A DNA stretch of 53,161 nucleotides from Lachnospiraceae bacterium (GCA_009774625.1 VSOB01000016.1:1-53161), one strand, 5' to 3'; positions 1-9,791 are shown, numbered from the stretch's first letter. A program made the numbers and translations. Notes: generated from the letters alone by a model not told the origin.

Positions 1-360
1 CCCATACAGCTTTGCCCATACATCATAAAAAGAATAGGTAATGTCCGGGAAGAAAACCGGTTTCCGGCTGTGAAAAAAGGTCAGAAACGCCAGTGCCAGC
101 ACATCATCCGAGCCTACCCCTACAAATATCTGCTCTTTGTCCAGCCCGTGGTACACTGCCAGAGCCTGCCGCAGCGCTCCCGCATCCGGATCCGGATACA
201 GACGTAACTCTTCCGGCCTGATCTGACAGATCGCTTCTGTCACCGCCGGCGGGGGCGGATACGGATTTTCATTGGTATTTAATTTGATGATTCCCTTCTG
301 ACCGGGCTGTTCCCCTGGTACATAAGGCTCCACACGTCTTACATTTGCTCTCCAGCTCAT
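1..360 (-). CDS. hisC: Histidinol-phosphate aminotransferase-like protein, cut by window edge
   Basis: This is the N-terminal ~120 residues of a fold-type I PLP aminotransferase; the rest lies outside the window. The reading begins MSWRANVRRVEPYVPGEQ and contains KLNTNENPYPPPP, the substrate-loop motif typical of HisC, followed by LYPDPDAGALRQALA and the cofactor-side VGVGSDDVL. HisC transfers an amino group from glutamate to imidazole-acetol phosphate in histidine synthesis. The start at 360 is preceded by an AGGAGAATTCT ribosome binding site. The PLP lysine is not visible, so a related HisC-like aminotransferase with another substrate cannot be excluded. Confidence 0.85.
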   Translation of the reverse strand, partial: MSWRANVRRVEPYVPGEQPGQKGIIKLNTNENPYPPPPAVTEAICQIRPEELRLYPDPDAGALRQALAVYHGLDKEQIFVGVGSDDVLALAFLTFFHSRKPVFFPDITYSFYDVWAKLYG

Positions 361-389
361 AGAATTCTCCTTTTTTTGACTCCCGCTTT

Positions 390-418
390 ATACTAACAAA
401 TTTTTCCTGCCATTGCAA
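390..418 (-). promoter_or_regulatory. Probable promoter of the hisC-like gene
   Basis: On the minus strand TTGCAA (413-418) is followed after 17 bases by TAGTAT (390-395). The start codon is 30 bases further on. The -10 is only a partial match. Confidence 0.45.
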
Positions 419-462
419 TCTAAGGCGCGGCGGCTTTTCTCTTTTGTCAATAAATGCCCTAC

Positions 463-491
463 TTGACATCATGCCTGCCTTATTTTACACT
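463..491 (+). promoter_or_regulatory. Probable promoter of the DUF6020-like gene
   Basis: TTGACA (463-468) is a perfect -35 and is followed after 17 bases by TACACT (486-491). The gene starts at 580, giving a leader of about 80 bases. Confidence 0.5.
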
Positions 492-579
492 GGCTGTAAC
501 CCTCGCGGCGACCGTCAGGGCCAGGCGGACCTGACTTTGACCCCTCTGCCCGCGGGAATACTCAGAAAGCAGGTATCCT

Positions 580-2349
580 ATGAAAAAACAAATCCCTTCC
601 TCCATATTGACCGTTTTGTATGCCGCTCTTGCCACGTGGGCTTCGGTAAGAGCATGCCGCATCAGCACCTTTCATATCATGGGAGGCCTGTTCTTTTTAT
701 TCTATTTCCTGCTATATGGGCAGTTTCGCCGATGGACCGGACATAGCAGGCCGTCCCGGATCGTCACTGCCACTGCGGCTCTGATTGCCGCCCTGTTCAC
801 CGCCTTTTATCTTCTGGCCGACTACGATGCTCTTCTGATGGGCCTTACCAGCAAATTGTTCCGGCTGGGTCATCTGCTGATCATCGGCGCAGGTCTGTTT
901 GTTCTGTTTGACACACTGCTCCTTGCTTTCTTTTTCTGGGCCGACAGCGCCGGCCTCTGCCGTAATACAAATACACTTTCCCGTTTTTACCAGAGGCTGC
1001 CCCTGATTTCTTTCTTGGTGTGCCTGATCGGATGGCTGCCCTATTTCCTGACCAATTATCCCGGCGTCATGACAGTGGACAGTCTGAATCAATATGGACA
1101 GATCATCGGCGCACTGCCTATGAGCAACCATCATCCCTGGGTCCACACCCAGATGATCCGCTTTTTTTATACCATCGGCATGGCCCTCACCGGGGATGCC
1201 ATAACGGGACTGGGACTTTTCACGCTCACTCAGATGCTGATTATGGCAGGTATTTTTGCTTATCTGATGGACACTTTGGTCAGATTTAAGGTCAGGACAG
1301 GTGTCTGCCTTGCCGTACTTGCCTTTTATGCCCTGCTGCCCTACAATGCCGTCTATATGGTAACTATATGGAAAGATATACTGTTTTCCGGCATGGTGCT
1401 GCTCTTTTCCACTCTGTTGTTCCGGTTTCTGGCCGGTATGCATGCAGAAAGCAACATCCGGATCACCCACCGGACCGGTTTTCTGTATGTTCTTTCCGGT
1501 TTCTGTATGTGCCTGTTTCGTTCCAACGGCTTTTATGCCTTTCTGCTCACGCTTCCCTTTCTGCTGGTTTGCTTCCGCAGAACATGGAAAAAGCATATTG
1601 TGCTGAATCTGCTTATCCTGCTGCCCGTCCTGACGGTAAAAGGCCCGGTCATGAATGCCGCTCAGGTGGCTTCCCCGGATTTCGTGGAATCGCTGTCCAT
1701 TCCGATTCAGCTTGCCGCCAGAGTTTATGCGGACGAAGAGCCGGTCAGCGAAGAAGAGGATGCCATGTGGAACCGCATCCTGGATACTTCAAAGATCAGG
1801 GACAGCTATCAGTCCTTTTGTTCCGACCATATGAAAAACCTGATCCGTCAGGGAGATCAGGCATATCTGGAAGCCCATAAGGCCGACTATCTGAAACTGT
1901 GGCTCCGGTTCGGACTGGAGCATCCCGGCGCTTATCTGCGGGGATATCTGGACGCCACCAAAGGCTACTGGTATCCGGATGTGCCCAATCTGATCGGCTC
2001 CGACGAACGGATTGCCCAAAACACATACGGGCTGACTGCAAGGCCCCTGTTTCACAATCCTGTCACCATAAAGATCAGGGAAATTCTGTTCAAACTGCCT
2101 GATATGGTGCCGGTCTATGGTCTGCTTTTTTCTCTGGGCGCCATGTTCTGGCTCTGCATCCTGCTGGCAGGCAGGACCTTTGTCTCTCCCTTCCGGCGTC
2201 GTCTGATCGTCTTTTTGCCCAATGCCGCCATTATGGCCACCCTGTTTCTGGCTACGCCGGTGTACAATGAGTTCCGCTACGCCTACTCCATGCTGCTGAC
2301 CATCCCGCTGTTTATCCTCTGCGCACTTGGCGGGGAGCAAGAAGGTTAA
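580..2349 (+). CDS. DUF6020-like polytopic membrane protein
   Basis: This 589-residue protein has about a dozen hydrophobic segments spread over its length. A conserved-looking extracytoplasmic block around residues 150-190 contains NYPGVMTVDSLNQ and SNHHPWVHTQ. The sequence resembles the DUF6020 membrane proteins common in Lachnospiraceae, whose topology recalls GT-C glycosyltransferases; that comparison is from memory. A soluble loop of about 120 residues sits near residues 370-490. The stop codon overlaps the stop of the convergent YfhO gene within GGTTAAC, leaving no room for a terminator. A role in surface glycan or lipid-linked sugar transfer is inferred from fold and neighbours only. 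Confidence 0.6.
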   Translation: MKKQIPSSILTVLYAALATWASVRACRISTFHIMGGLFFLFYFLLYGQFRRWTGHSRPSRIVTATAALIAALFTAFYLLADYDALLMGLTSKLFRLGHLLIIGAGLFVLFDTLLLAFFFWADSAGLCRNTNTLSRFYQRLPLISFLVCLIGWLPYFLTNYPGVMTVDSLNQYGQIIGALPMSNHHPWVHTQMIRFFYTIGMALTGDAITGLGLFTLTQMLIMAGIFAYLMDTLVRFKVRTGVCLAVLAFYALLPYNAVYMVTIWKDILFSGMVLLFSTLLFRFLAGMHAESNIRITHRTGFLYVLSGFCMCLFRSNGFYAFLLTLPFLLVCFRRTWKKHIVLNLLILLPVLTVKGPVMNAAQVASPDFVESLSIPIQLAARVYADEEPVSEEEDAMWNRILDTSKIRDSYQSFCSDHMKNLIRQGDQAYLEAHKADYLKLWLRFGLEHPGAYLRGYLDATKGYWYPDVPNLIGSDERIAQNTYGLTARPLFHNPVTIKIREILFKLPDMVPVYGLLFSLGAMFWLCILLAGRTFVSPFRRRLIVFLPNAAIMATLFLATPVYNEFRYAYSMLLTIPLFILCALGGEQEG

Positions 2350-4865
2350 CACTTCTTATTTCTCCCTGCTCTCACCGCCTTTCTCCACAGCATCACCAGC
2401 AAGCCAATACTGCAAAGGCTCATCGCCACCCCGCCCGATGCTCCCGGCGGGGTGTAGGAAAAGGATACCATATGTGTTCCCGCCGGCAGTTCCACGCCCA
2501 GCAAAGCGCCTCCAAAGAGTGTGGTCGGGACCGGTTTCCCGTCCACCGTTGCTTTCCAACCCGCCTCTCCGGAAATCGCAGTGACAAGCAGACCATCCTG
2601 CTCCAGTTCCACCCTGCCGGACAAACCGGTATCGGTGATCCGGGTCACTTCCATCGGATACCGTCTCAGATACGTAATCATTTCTTCCAGCACCGACTGA
2701 TTCAGGCGATAAGCCGACAACTCCAGCTCATTTTTCTCATTCCGTCTGGCTCCGCTCTGAGACAGGCTTATCCTGCTGCCCCCATCGCACCAGCCGATCT
2801 GCAGCAGATAAGGATAGTACACCCGCCCATAGATTCTTTCATACCCGTTTATATCCGCCGCGATATCCTTTGTACTGCAGGCCTTCGGATATACGCAGAG
2901 ATAGCCGCCCCTCTCCGGCTCCAGAACGGCCTCGCCCTCTTTATAAAAAACCGGTATCTCCTCATATAAAGGGTCCCTGATCCCCATTGCCTCCGCCAGA
3001 TGATTCTGCACCGCAATCGGGTTCCCTTCCTCCATATCCCAGTTCCTGACAAGCTCCAGATCCACCACATAGCCGACAGGCAGCGCCGGCTGGTTTTCAT
3101 ACAGACAGCCGCCTTCCGTCTCTTTCAGCAACCTATGATAGTGATCTGCCATATCGGGGCTTTCGGAAAGAGTATATCTGACGCCAAGCAATGCCGATAC
3201 CAGAGGAGTGGCCCCATCATAGCAATAAAACACCTTACTGCTGCTCATTCCCAGCCGCCTGTAAAAATGCGACATATTCTCACTGACTGTGGAGGAAAAC
3301 AGGGTCGCTGTGGAAAATCCGCCCAGCATCCCGTCATTTTTGGTCATACGGCCCTGTTTTTCCGTCCGGATCAGGCCATTGCCCTTCTCTGCCGCCGAAA
3401 GCAGTGTCTGATCGGTTCGGATTTCTTCCCGATAATCGGAGCGGCTTGTGGTAAATACACTGGTTTCGATCGTATTGGCGGCTGTCTCCATAATGACTGC
3501 ACAGAACAGAAATACCCAGACCAGTCCTCTCGCTCTGCCTCTGTGATACCAGCACAAAAGCAGCCCGTACACCACCACATACAGGGCCGTAAACAGCAGA
3601 TTTATCCTGGTCACTTCTCCGCCTCCCAGTCGGGCGCAGACAGCCAGAAACAGCAGTCCGCACCCCGCTGACAGCACTATCTTATGCCTCGTGCCGTCCC
3701 GCAGATGTAAAACCGCTTCAAAACACATCATGAGCACCAGGAAAATATAAAGAAAAGACTGCCTTGCCGGGAGATTGTCCGGAAAATTCAACCCATGCCA
3801 GAGAAAATCCAAAAAATTCACCGAAAAACTCAGATGAAAAAAAATGAGCAGCAACAGTCTGGTCATTTTTTCCCTCCATCGGATCTGCCTGCAGCAAACA
3901 TACAGCGGAAGCAGCACCAAAACCGCCACACCGCAATACAGATTCGGCCAGTGATCATTCCGTATTTCCGTGCTCACGTTCATGCAATGCCTTGCCGCCG
4001 CTTCCCAAACGGGAAAATAACACTTGATCCGTTTGGGAAAATCTGCCTGATCGAACCTGGTCGCCCGCAGCGCCACTATCCCCGGCAGCAGCACCGCTCC
4101 GGACAGGCCTCCTGCCAGCAGAGAATACAGAAGAAACCGTTTCAGGCTCCTTCCCTTTTCACGTAATGACAGAGGAAGCGCCAGAATACAGAAGTACAAA
4201 ACCAGGAAAATACAGATCATAATGGAAATATAATAGTTGGTCAGAATGCATATCCCCAATGAAATCGTATACAGAAACGGCCTTTTTTTGCCGACCAGCT
4301 CTTCCAGGCCGAATATCACAACCGGCGCCAGGTAAATACAGTCCAGCCACATAATATTCCAGTTATAGGCCGCCATAAAGCCTGACAGGGCATATCCCGC
4401 CGAAAACAAAGTGACCGCATAGCTGTCCGTTCCAAAATGCCGCTTCAGATACCAGGCAAAGGTCAGTCCGCACAGACTGATTTTTATGACGATCAGCGCT
4501 GTCATAAATTCCATGATCCATTCTTCCGGGCAAAAAACAAGCAAAAAGTTCACCGGGCTGGCAAGGTAATAAGCATACAATGCCAGGAAATTGGCTCCCA
4601 GTCCGGCACGCCAGGAGAAAAACAGACTTTCCCCTTCCCGCAGCTTTCTGTGAAATTCCGTAAAAAAGGGCATATACTGATTGTATAAATCCACCCGCAG
4701 AAAACAGCGGTCCCCAAAGGGATACACACCCCTGTACACAAGTGCGGCCAGCATGACCGCCGCCGGAATACAAAAGGCCAAAAGCAGCGGCCTTTTTCTT
4801 TTTATGGCAACAGCTTTGTTACTGTCCGCAAATCTGTCTGCAATTCTATTCACAAATCTGTTCAT
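2346..4865 (-). CDS. YfhO family membrane protein
   Basis: An 839-residue protein with an N-terminal multi-pass membrane region (roughly residues 20-460) and a large C-terminal extracytoplasmic domain closed by a last membrane segment. The pattern LRVDLYNQYMPFF followed by FFSWRAGLGAN is characteristic of YfhO, a family linked to glycosylation of lipoteichoic acid or other surface polymers in Firmicutes. ATG 4865 is chosen because GGAAGGG lies 4 bases upstream. ATG 4880 and TTG 4883 are in-frame alternatives without a good site. The start overlaps the end of the upstream LTA-synthase-like gene by 20 bases, so the two are likely translationally coupled. Confidence 0.85.
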   Translation of the reverse strand: MNRFVNRIADRFADSNKAVAIKRKRPLLLAFCIPAAVMLAALVYRGVYPFGDRCFLRVDLYNQYMPFFTEFHRKLREGESLFFSWRAGLGANFLALYAYYLASPVNFLLVFCPEEWIMEFMTALIVIKISLCGLTFAWYLKRHFGTDSYAVTLFSAGYALSGFMAAYNWNIMWLDCIYLAPVVIFGLEELVGKKRPFLYTISLGICILTNYYISIMICIFLVLYFCILALPLSLREKGRSLKRFLLYSLLAGGLSGAVLLPGIVALRATRFDQADFPKRIKCYFPVWEAAARHCMNVSTEIRNDHWPNLYCGVAVLVLLPLYVCCRQIRWREKMTRLLLLIFFHLSFSVNFLDFLWHGLNFPDNLPARQSFLYIFLVLMMCFEAVLHLRDGTRHKIVLSAGCGLLFLAVCARLGGGEVTRINLLFTALYVVVYGLLLCWYHRGRARGLVWVFLFCAVIMETAANTIETSVFTTSRSDYREEIRTDQTLLSAAEKGNGLIRTEKQGRMTKNDGMLGGFSTATLFSSTVSENMSHFYRRLGMSSSKVFYCYDGATPLVSALLGVRYTLSESPDMADHYHRLLKETEGGCLYENQPALPVGYVVDLELVRNWDMEEGNPIAVQNHLAEAMGIRDPLYEEIPVFYKEGEAVLEPERGGYLCVYPKACSTKDIAADINGYERIYGRVYYPYLLQIGWCDGGSRISLSQSGARRNEKNELELSAYRLNQSVLEEMITYLRRYPMEVTRITDTGLSGRVELEQDGLLVTAISGEAGWKATVDGKPVPTTLFGGALLGVELPAGTHMVSFSYTPPGASGGVAMSLCSIGLLVMLWRKAVRAGRNKKC

Positions 4866-6639
4866 GAATCCCTTCCGCATCAAACATACGATAATACTGC
4901 AGCTTCTGATAAGTCAGCAGTTCCTGCGACGCTTCCCTTTCTTCATCGGTAAGGCGTTCTCCCGCGGCAGTCTGCACCTGTTTTGCACTGATCACCGGAT
5001 ATTTACGCTGCAGTGTTTCCAGATATCCATAATAACCGTTCAGCGGCAGATCAGCCTGCCGCAATACCTCCAGAGCCAGGAAATTGGCACTGGTTTCTAT
5101 CTCCTGTTTTTCCTCAATCTCAAAATTGGCCCACAGAAGAAACGGCACCTGATACCGGGACGCCTCCTGCTCCCTTGTCAATGCTTCCGGATTGATGCCG
5201 CCTGCCCGAAAGATCGGCGCGGCGACTGCGTCACCCGGCTGATGATCCCCGAAAAATACCACTATGGTTCTTTCCTTTTCCCGGGCAAAATAACCGATCA
5301 GATCAGACAGCGCCTGATCCGTCAAAGACAACAGTGACAGATAATCCGACAGCGCGGCAGACTGGATATCCTGCGCATGGATTCCCGGTGTAAAATTGAC
5401 AAATTCCTGTCCATAGCCGCCGTGGTTCTGCATGGTCACATTGAACAGAAACAGGGGACGGCTTTTGTCACGCTGCTCATACTCCGTAATAATCTGCTGA
5501 AAATCCGCACTGTCACTGACATATTTCCTGACCAGTTCCGGATCCTGATAGTCCTCAAGAAACCGCACCTCATCAAATCCCAGCCAGGGATATACCTGAT
5601 TCCGGTTCCATCCCTTTGCATGATACGGATGCATGGCTATGCACTGATATCCGGCTTCCTGCAGCAGCAATACAAGAGACGGAACCCTTCCCCGAATGTA
5701 CTGCTGATAAGGGATGCTTCCCTGCGGCAGAAACGCCATCGTATTTCCGGTCAGAAATTCAAACTCTGTATTGGCAGTATTGCCGCCCAGCACCGAAACA
5801 TGCAGTGTGCCGGTTATGGTATGCTCCGCTCCCTGCAGACTGTGAAAATACGGCATATATGCCTGATTACAGGAAAACGCTCCCAGACAGGCCGGATCCG
5901 AAAAAGCCTCGTCCATAATCACTATGATATTGGGCGGTTTTTCCTCCTCTGCCGCGCCGCTCCCCGGCTCCGTTCCATACTGCTTTAACTGTCCTTCGCA
6001 GGCTTTTGCATCATATCCGGACGGTTTCTCCACCATCAGATATTTCATCTCCATCATAAAGGCCACTGCACTGCCATTTCTCTTCTGTACCACACCCGGT
6101 GTAAACATTTTATCATACAGACGCAGCCCGGAAATCACCTCATCCTGATGGAGACAAAACGCCAGTCCAAACAGCAAAAGAACCGCTGCCGTCATACCCG
6201 CCAGACGCTGCCTTCCCCCCGTCACTCTGCCGCGAAAAATCTGCTGGATAACCAGCAGTAAAGCAAAGCCAGACAATACCCACCGCACCCGTCCGGGCAA
6301 TGCATAACTGAAATTATCCGCTACCGACGCCGCCGTGCGTGCAGAAAAGATATCCCAGGGCAGGATCGGTGACGACCTGAACTCCAACACATAGTAGTTC
6401 GCCAGGCCTGCCGCCATGGAAAACAAAGTCTGCAGCCGCAGCGCCATGCGGAGCCTTCCGGTCAGCATTACAAGCACTGCTGCAAAAAGCCAGTAAACAG
6501 AACCGTTCAAAAGCCATACCACCGGTTTCATATCCGTAAACGGGTTATAGTTATAACTTTCTGTTAAAATAAATGTAAGGACCGGACACAGAAAAAATCC
6601 GGCCAAAGACAGTCCTCCTGCCGTCGTTTTCTTTTTCAT
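4846..6639 (-). CDS. LTA synthase family sulfatase-fold phosphoglycerol transferase
   Basis: About 597 residues. The N-terminal third holds five membrane segments; the rest is an extracellular sulfatase-like domain. Visible motifs are PNIIVIMDEAFSDP (metal-binding Asp/Glu), GGNTANTEFEFLTG with the candidate catalytic Thr, NVTMQNHGGY and VFFGDHQPG (metal-binding Asp-His). LtaS-type enzymes move glycerol phosphate from phosphatidylglycerol to a growing polymer or to a glycan. ATG 6639 is used because GGGGAGGAGAG is just upstream; the longer frame from 6657 lacks such a site. It is followed by YfhO in an overlapping pair, pointing to synthesis and decoration of one surface polymer. Confidence 0.88.
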   Translation of the reverse strand: MKKKTTAGGLSLAGFFLCPVLTFILTESYNYNPFTDMKPVVWLLNGSVYWLFAAVLVMLTGRLRMALRLQTLFSMAAGLANYYVLEFRSSPILPWDIFSARTAASVADNFSYALPGRVRWVLSGFALLLVIQQIFRGRVTGGRQRLAGMTAAVLLLFGLAFCLHQDEVISGLRLYDKMFTPGVVQKRNGSAVAFMMEMKYLMVEKPSGYDAKACEGQLKQYGTEPGSGAAEEEKPPNIIVIMDEAFSDPACLGAFSCNQAYMPYFHSLQGAEHTITGTLHVSVLGGNTANTEFEFLTGNTMAFLPQGSIPYQQYIRGRVPSLVLLLQEAGYQCIAMHPYHAKGWNRNQVYPWLGFDEVRFLEDYQDPELVRKYVSDSADFQQIITEYEQRDKSRPLFLFNVTMQNHGGYGQEFVNFTPGIHAQDIQSAALSDYLSLLSLTDQALSDLIGYFAREKERTIVVFFGDHQPGDAVAAPIFRAGGINPEALTREQEASRYQVPFLLWANFEIEEKQEIETSANFLALEVLRQADLPLNGYYGYLETLQRKYPVISAKQVQTAAGERLTDEEREASQELLTYQKLQYYRMFDAEGIHEQICE

Positions 6640-6656
6640 ACTCTCCTCCCCTGGCA

Positions 6657-6662
6657 ATTATA
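6657..6662 (-). promoter_or_regulatory. Candidate -10 of the LtaS-YfhO operon
   Basis: A perfect TATAAT on the minus strand lies 18 bases before the ATG at 6639. No good -35 is seen 16-18 bases upstream, so this is tentative. Confidence 0.3.
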
Positions 6663-6737
6663 GCACACTTCTCCCGAAAGAAAAGACAGAGACTGCCCTC
6701 TGATTCTTAATTTTCTTTTTACATTCCCTTCCCTTTC

Positions 6738-6766
6738 TTGCATCCCGCCAGGCAAGATGCTATACT
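6738..6766 (+). promoter_or_regulatory. Probable promoter of the propeller-like gene
   Basis: TTGCAT (6738-6743), a 17-base spacer and TATACT (6761-6766) precede the start codon at 6797 by 30 bases. Confidence 0.6.
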
Positions 6767-6796
6767 TCCCATACAATCGGAAAACGGAGGAAGGCT

Positions 6797-7840
6797 ATGA
6801 AAAACAGACCCCGCTATGACAAACCAATACGCAATCGAAAACAGGCTCTGCTGTTGGCTCTGCTCTTACTGCCGCTCCCGGCTGCCTTCCTGTACTTTGT
6901 AAAAACGCACACCGCTGCCCCGGTCCTTCGTCTTTCTGAAACAGAACCGGCTTTTTATCAGGAGGATGCCCTGTTTGCCCGGGAAGAACCAGTAACAAAC
7001 CCCTATTCTGATTTAAGTGTCCCCACACTGATCTGCAAAATCCAGGAAACCTATTTTATCGTAGACTGTTACCACAATCAAATACTTTACTCGGATTCTG
7101 TCGATAAACCTGTTTCTGAATGGAATGTTATGACAGACCAGATCGACAAAGGGCATACCCTGGCCAGCGACGGTAGCGTCTTTCTGGCGGACGACACCGA
7201 AAGAAACCGGATCCTTGTCTTTGAAAAAAAGGCGGACCGGTTCATCCACACCCAGACGCTGCCTGATATCGGCATACGTCCCCACTATCTGATCTATCGG
7301 GAAGAAGAGAACAGCTTTTATGCCTGGAGCTCCATGACCGGAGAAATGTACATACTGAAACGGGAAGAAGATTCCAGCCGGGTCTACATCAGCGAGATCC
7401 GCCGGATCCCTGAGCTGAATGGTATCTATGTCCGTTCTTTTACCATTCTGGAAGATGATATTTATTTTGTATCGGGAAATTCCACAATTATCCGGGCCGA
7501 TCTTGCTTCCTTTCAAATCAGGGAAACTTATCCCGTACCCGACGCCATCGCCGGTATGATTCAGCTTGCATGGATCGACGGCTATTATTATATGACTGTA
7601 TCAACAGATGGGCAGGGCAGTCAGGATGCCGCCACCATCATCCGCACGAAAGATCTGCATACGCTGGCATCCCAGGACTATGAAGATGTGTATTCCGCCT
7701 TTATCGGAGGCGGCACGCCTTACTATATCTCTTATTTCGACCAGCGGTATTATCTGACGGAACACAGACTGCCGGGGCATGCCGTCTGGAGTTTTTCCAG
7801 TGAAAACGGACATCTGACCGACATAAAAGCCATATTCTGA
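6797..7840 (+). CDS. Membrane-anchored protein with propeller-like repeats, function unknown
   Basis: The 347-residue product has one N-terminal membrane segment (about residues 17-35, rich in Leu and Ala) and then an extracytoplasmic domain. Repeated strand-like blocks are visible, for example YFIVDCYHNQILYSD, VFLADDTERNRILVFE, SFYAWSSMTGEMYIL and IYFVSGNSTIIRAD. They resemble blades of an NHL or quinoprotein-type beta-propeller. The start is preceded by CGGAGGAAGGCT. It is divergent from the LtaS-YfhO operon and may act with it, but no catalytic residue can be identified. Confidence 0.6.
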   Translation: MKNRPRYDKPIRNRKQALLLALLLLPLPAAFLYFVKTHTAAPVLRLSETEPAFYQEDALFAREEPVTNPYSDLSVPTLICKIQETYFIVDCYHNQILYSDSVDKPVSEWNVMTDQIDKGHTLASDGSVFLADDTERNRILVFEKKADRFIHTQTLPDIGIRPHYLIYREEENSFYAWSSMTGEMYILKREEDSSRVYISEIRRIPELNGIYVRSFTILEDDIYFVSGNSTIIRADLASFQIRETYPVPDAIAGMIQLAWIDGYYYMTVSTDGQGSQDAATIIRTKDLHTLASQDYEDVYSAFIGGGTPYYISYFDQRYYLTEHRLPGHAVWSFSSENGHLTDIKAIF

Positions 7841-7886
7841 TACATAATGTCACAGCCGTCAGGCTGCTGACATGTGCGCACATTGG

Positions 7887-9257
7887 CTATACCACGCTTT
7901 TGCCTTTCCACTTTCCTTTGACAAAGCGGGTCACGAACAGCGTCACACGGAATACCCAGTCCATCACCATAGCAATCCACACCCCCACGGCTCCCAGGCC
8001 CAAATAGACTCCCAGTATCCCGCTGAAACAGATCCGGAAAGCGCACATGGAAAATACGGATACTGCCATCGTATATTTGACATCTCCTGTGGCGCGCAGC
8101 GCATGAGACAGGGTAAAGGAAGTGGGCCATAACAGCATGGCAAACCCATTGTGAATCACAATCAGCAGAAACGCCAGTGATCTGGCCTCATCGGACAGGG
8201 TATAAATCTTCAGGATCCAGGGCAGCGCAGCTAAAATCACACTGTTGACGCCCCAGGTAAAAAAGTAGGTGATCTTCAGCAGCTTTTTAATATAATAAGC
8301 GGCCTGCTTCTCGTCACCTGCGCCAATGCATTGCCCCACTACGGTAATCATAGCCAGATTCATGGCCTGCCCTGCAATACATCCCATTGCATCCAGATTA
8401 TTGGCCACTGCATTGGCCGCGATCTGCACCGTTCCGAACACGGCAATGATGCTGACCACAATCACCCGGCCAAATTGGAATATCCCGTTTTCCACTCCGC
8501 TGGGCACCGCAATATACAGAATCTTCCGGATCAGGCTGTCCTGCCAGGTAAAAATCTGTCTGGGCGTCAGATGCGCTTCATATTTATGATTCAGCAAAAT
8601 GAAAAACATCACCACGGCCGCCGTGGCACGGGAAGCAAAGGTGGACCATGCCGCACCTGCCACTCCCATAGAAAAGCCAAATATCAAAATGGCATTGCCT
8701 ATGGCATTCATCACATTCATCCCCACCGATACATACATAGGCAGCCTGGAATTGCCGATAGAACGCAGAACCGCCGCACAGGAATTAAACACTGCCAGAA
8801 ACGGATAGGAATAAGCGGAAATCACCAGATAGATCAGGGCATTCTCCATGACATCCGCCTCAATGGAGCCAAACAGCGCCGCCAGAAGCGGCCTTCTGCC
8901 AGACAGCGTCAGCAGTGTAAGGCCAAGTGAAATCAATACCGTAATCATAATCAACTGATCCGCCGCGCTGCATGCCTGCTCTTTCTTTTTTTTGCCGATA
9001 TACTGTGAGATCACCACACTGCCGCCTGCTGCCACCGCCGCAAAAATATTGATGATGACCGTGTTGATCATGTCCACAAGAGACACCCCGGAGATGGCTG
9101 CCTCTCCCGCATAGGAGATCATCATGGTATCCACCATGCCTACGGTAATCGCCAGAACCTGCTCCACCACCAGCGGAAAAATAAGGGCCGCCAGTGCCCG
9201 GTTACTGAACATCGTATATTCTGACTTTTCCTTTTTCCCGACCGTTCTCAGTTTCAT
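7887..9257 (-). CDS. MATE family multidrug exporter
   Basis: 456 residues with about 12 hydrophobic helices in two similar halves. The start MFSNRALAALIFPLVVEQV followed by GMVDTMMISYAGEAAISGVS is the typical N-lobe of MATE transporters, and the C-lobe has MGCIAGQAMNLAMITVVGQ. MATE proteins expel cationic drugs or metabolites using Na+ or H+ gradients. The substrate cannot be read from sequence. The start at 9257 follows a weak GAGGGCGAAGAAGC site. The Rrf2 regulator begins its stop codon only 34 bases upstream, so the two may share a transcript. Confidence 0.88.
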   Translation of the reverse strand: MKLRTVGKKEKSEYTMFSNRALAALIFPLVVEQVLAITVGMVDTMMISYAGEAAISGVSLVDMINTVIINIFAAVAAGGSVVISQYIGKKKKEQACSAADQLIMITVLISLGLTLLTLSGRRPLLAALFGSIEADVMENALIYLVISAYSYPFLAVFNSCAAVLRSIGNSRLPMYVSVGMNVMNAIGNAILIFGFSMGVAGAAWSTFASRATAAVVMFFILLNHKYEAHLTPRQIFTWQDSLIRKILYIAVPSGVENGIFQFGRVIVVSIIAVFGTVQIAANAVANNLDAMGCIAGQAMNLAMITVVGQCIGAGDEKQAAYYIKKLLKITYFFTWGVNSVILAALPWILKIYTLSDEARSLAFLLIVIHNGFAMLLWPTSFTLSHALRATGDVKYTMAVSVFSMCAFRICFSGILGVYLGLGAVGVWIAMVMDWVFRVTLFVTRFVKGKWKGKSVV

Positions 9258-9290
9258 GCTTCTTCGCCCTCTTTATCCGTTTCCTTTATT

Positions 9291-9728
9291 TTATATCGTA
9301 TAAGAGCCTGCAATTCTCTCCTGCTGCCGTTCCAGCAGATCAGCGATCGTCACATTGTCCACCACATGATTGATGGCCCGGGCCAGCTCCTTCCAGACTT
9401 CCAGTGTTTCACATGTATCACAGCGTTCGCATTCGTTCACGTCGTCATCCAGACAGGAAACCGGATTCAGACTGCCTTCTGTCAGACGCAGAATCATCCC
9501 CACTGTATAACTGGCCGGATCTCTGGCAATCCGGTATCCCCCCTGGGCGCCTCTTACGCTTTTCACATAACCCGCTTTATTCAGTATGGAGATGATCTGT
9601 TCCAGATATTTTTCCGAAATTTCCTGCCTGCCTGCGATCTCCTTCACTTTAATATATTCCCCTGTATTGTTTGCCGCAAGATCCAGCATAACCCGTACTG
9701 CATAACGTCCCTTTGTTGAGATCCTCAT
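9291..9728 (-). CDS. Rrf2 family regulator with Fe-S type cysteines
   Basis: From ATG 9728 (site GGAGGGAAGTT) the protein is 145 residues and opens MRISTKGRYAVRVMLDLA, the signature of Rrf2 proteins. A winged helix follows (EISEKYLEQIISILNKAG, VRGAQGGYRIARDP). Four cysteines, near residues 92, 100, 103 and 106, fall in the loop that ligates an Fe-S cluster in IscR and NsrR. CymR-type cysteine regulators lack them. I infer an Fe-S sensor that represses its own promoter and perhaps nearby genes. The neighbouring MATE and metNIQ genes are candidate targets. Confidence 0.85.
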   Translation of the reverse strand: MRISTKGRYAVRVMLDLAANNTGEYIKVKEIAGRQEISEKYLEQIISILNKAGYVKSVRGAQGGYRIARDPASYTVGMILRLTEGSLNPVSCLDDDVNECERCDTCETLEVWKELARAINHVVDNVTIADLLERQQERIAGSYTI

Positions 9729-9762
9729 AACTTCCCTCCATACGTTTCGTTCTCTCCCCCAA

Positions 9763-9791
9763 ATCATACTATAGTAGTATGAATTTTTCAA
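9763..9791 (-). promoter_or_regulatory. Promoter of the Rrf2 gene with overlapping palindromic operator
   Basis: On the minus strand TTGAAA (9786-9791), 17 bases and TATGAT (9763-9768) form a good promoter. A perfect inverted repeat with 8-base arms, TCATACTA and TAGTATGA, with a 3-base centre (9764-9782), overlaps the -10 and spacer. This placement suits autorepression by Rrf2. Confidence 0.7.

Noticed and set aside
712..1596. Long minus-strand ORF of 294 codons
   Set aside because: Fully antisense to the DUF6020-like membrane gene, with composition typical of a shadow frame.
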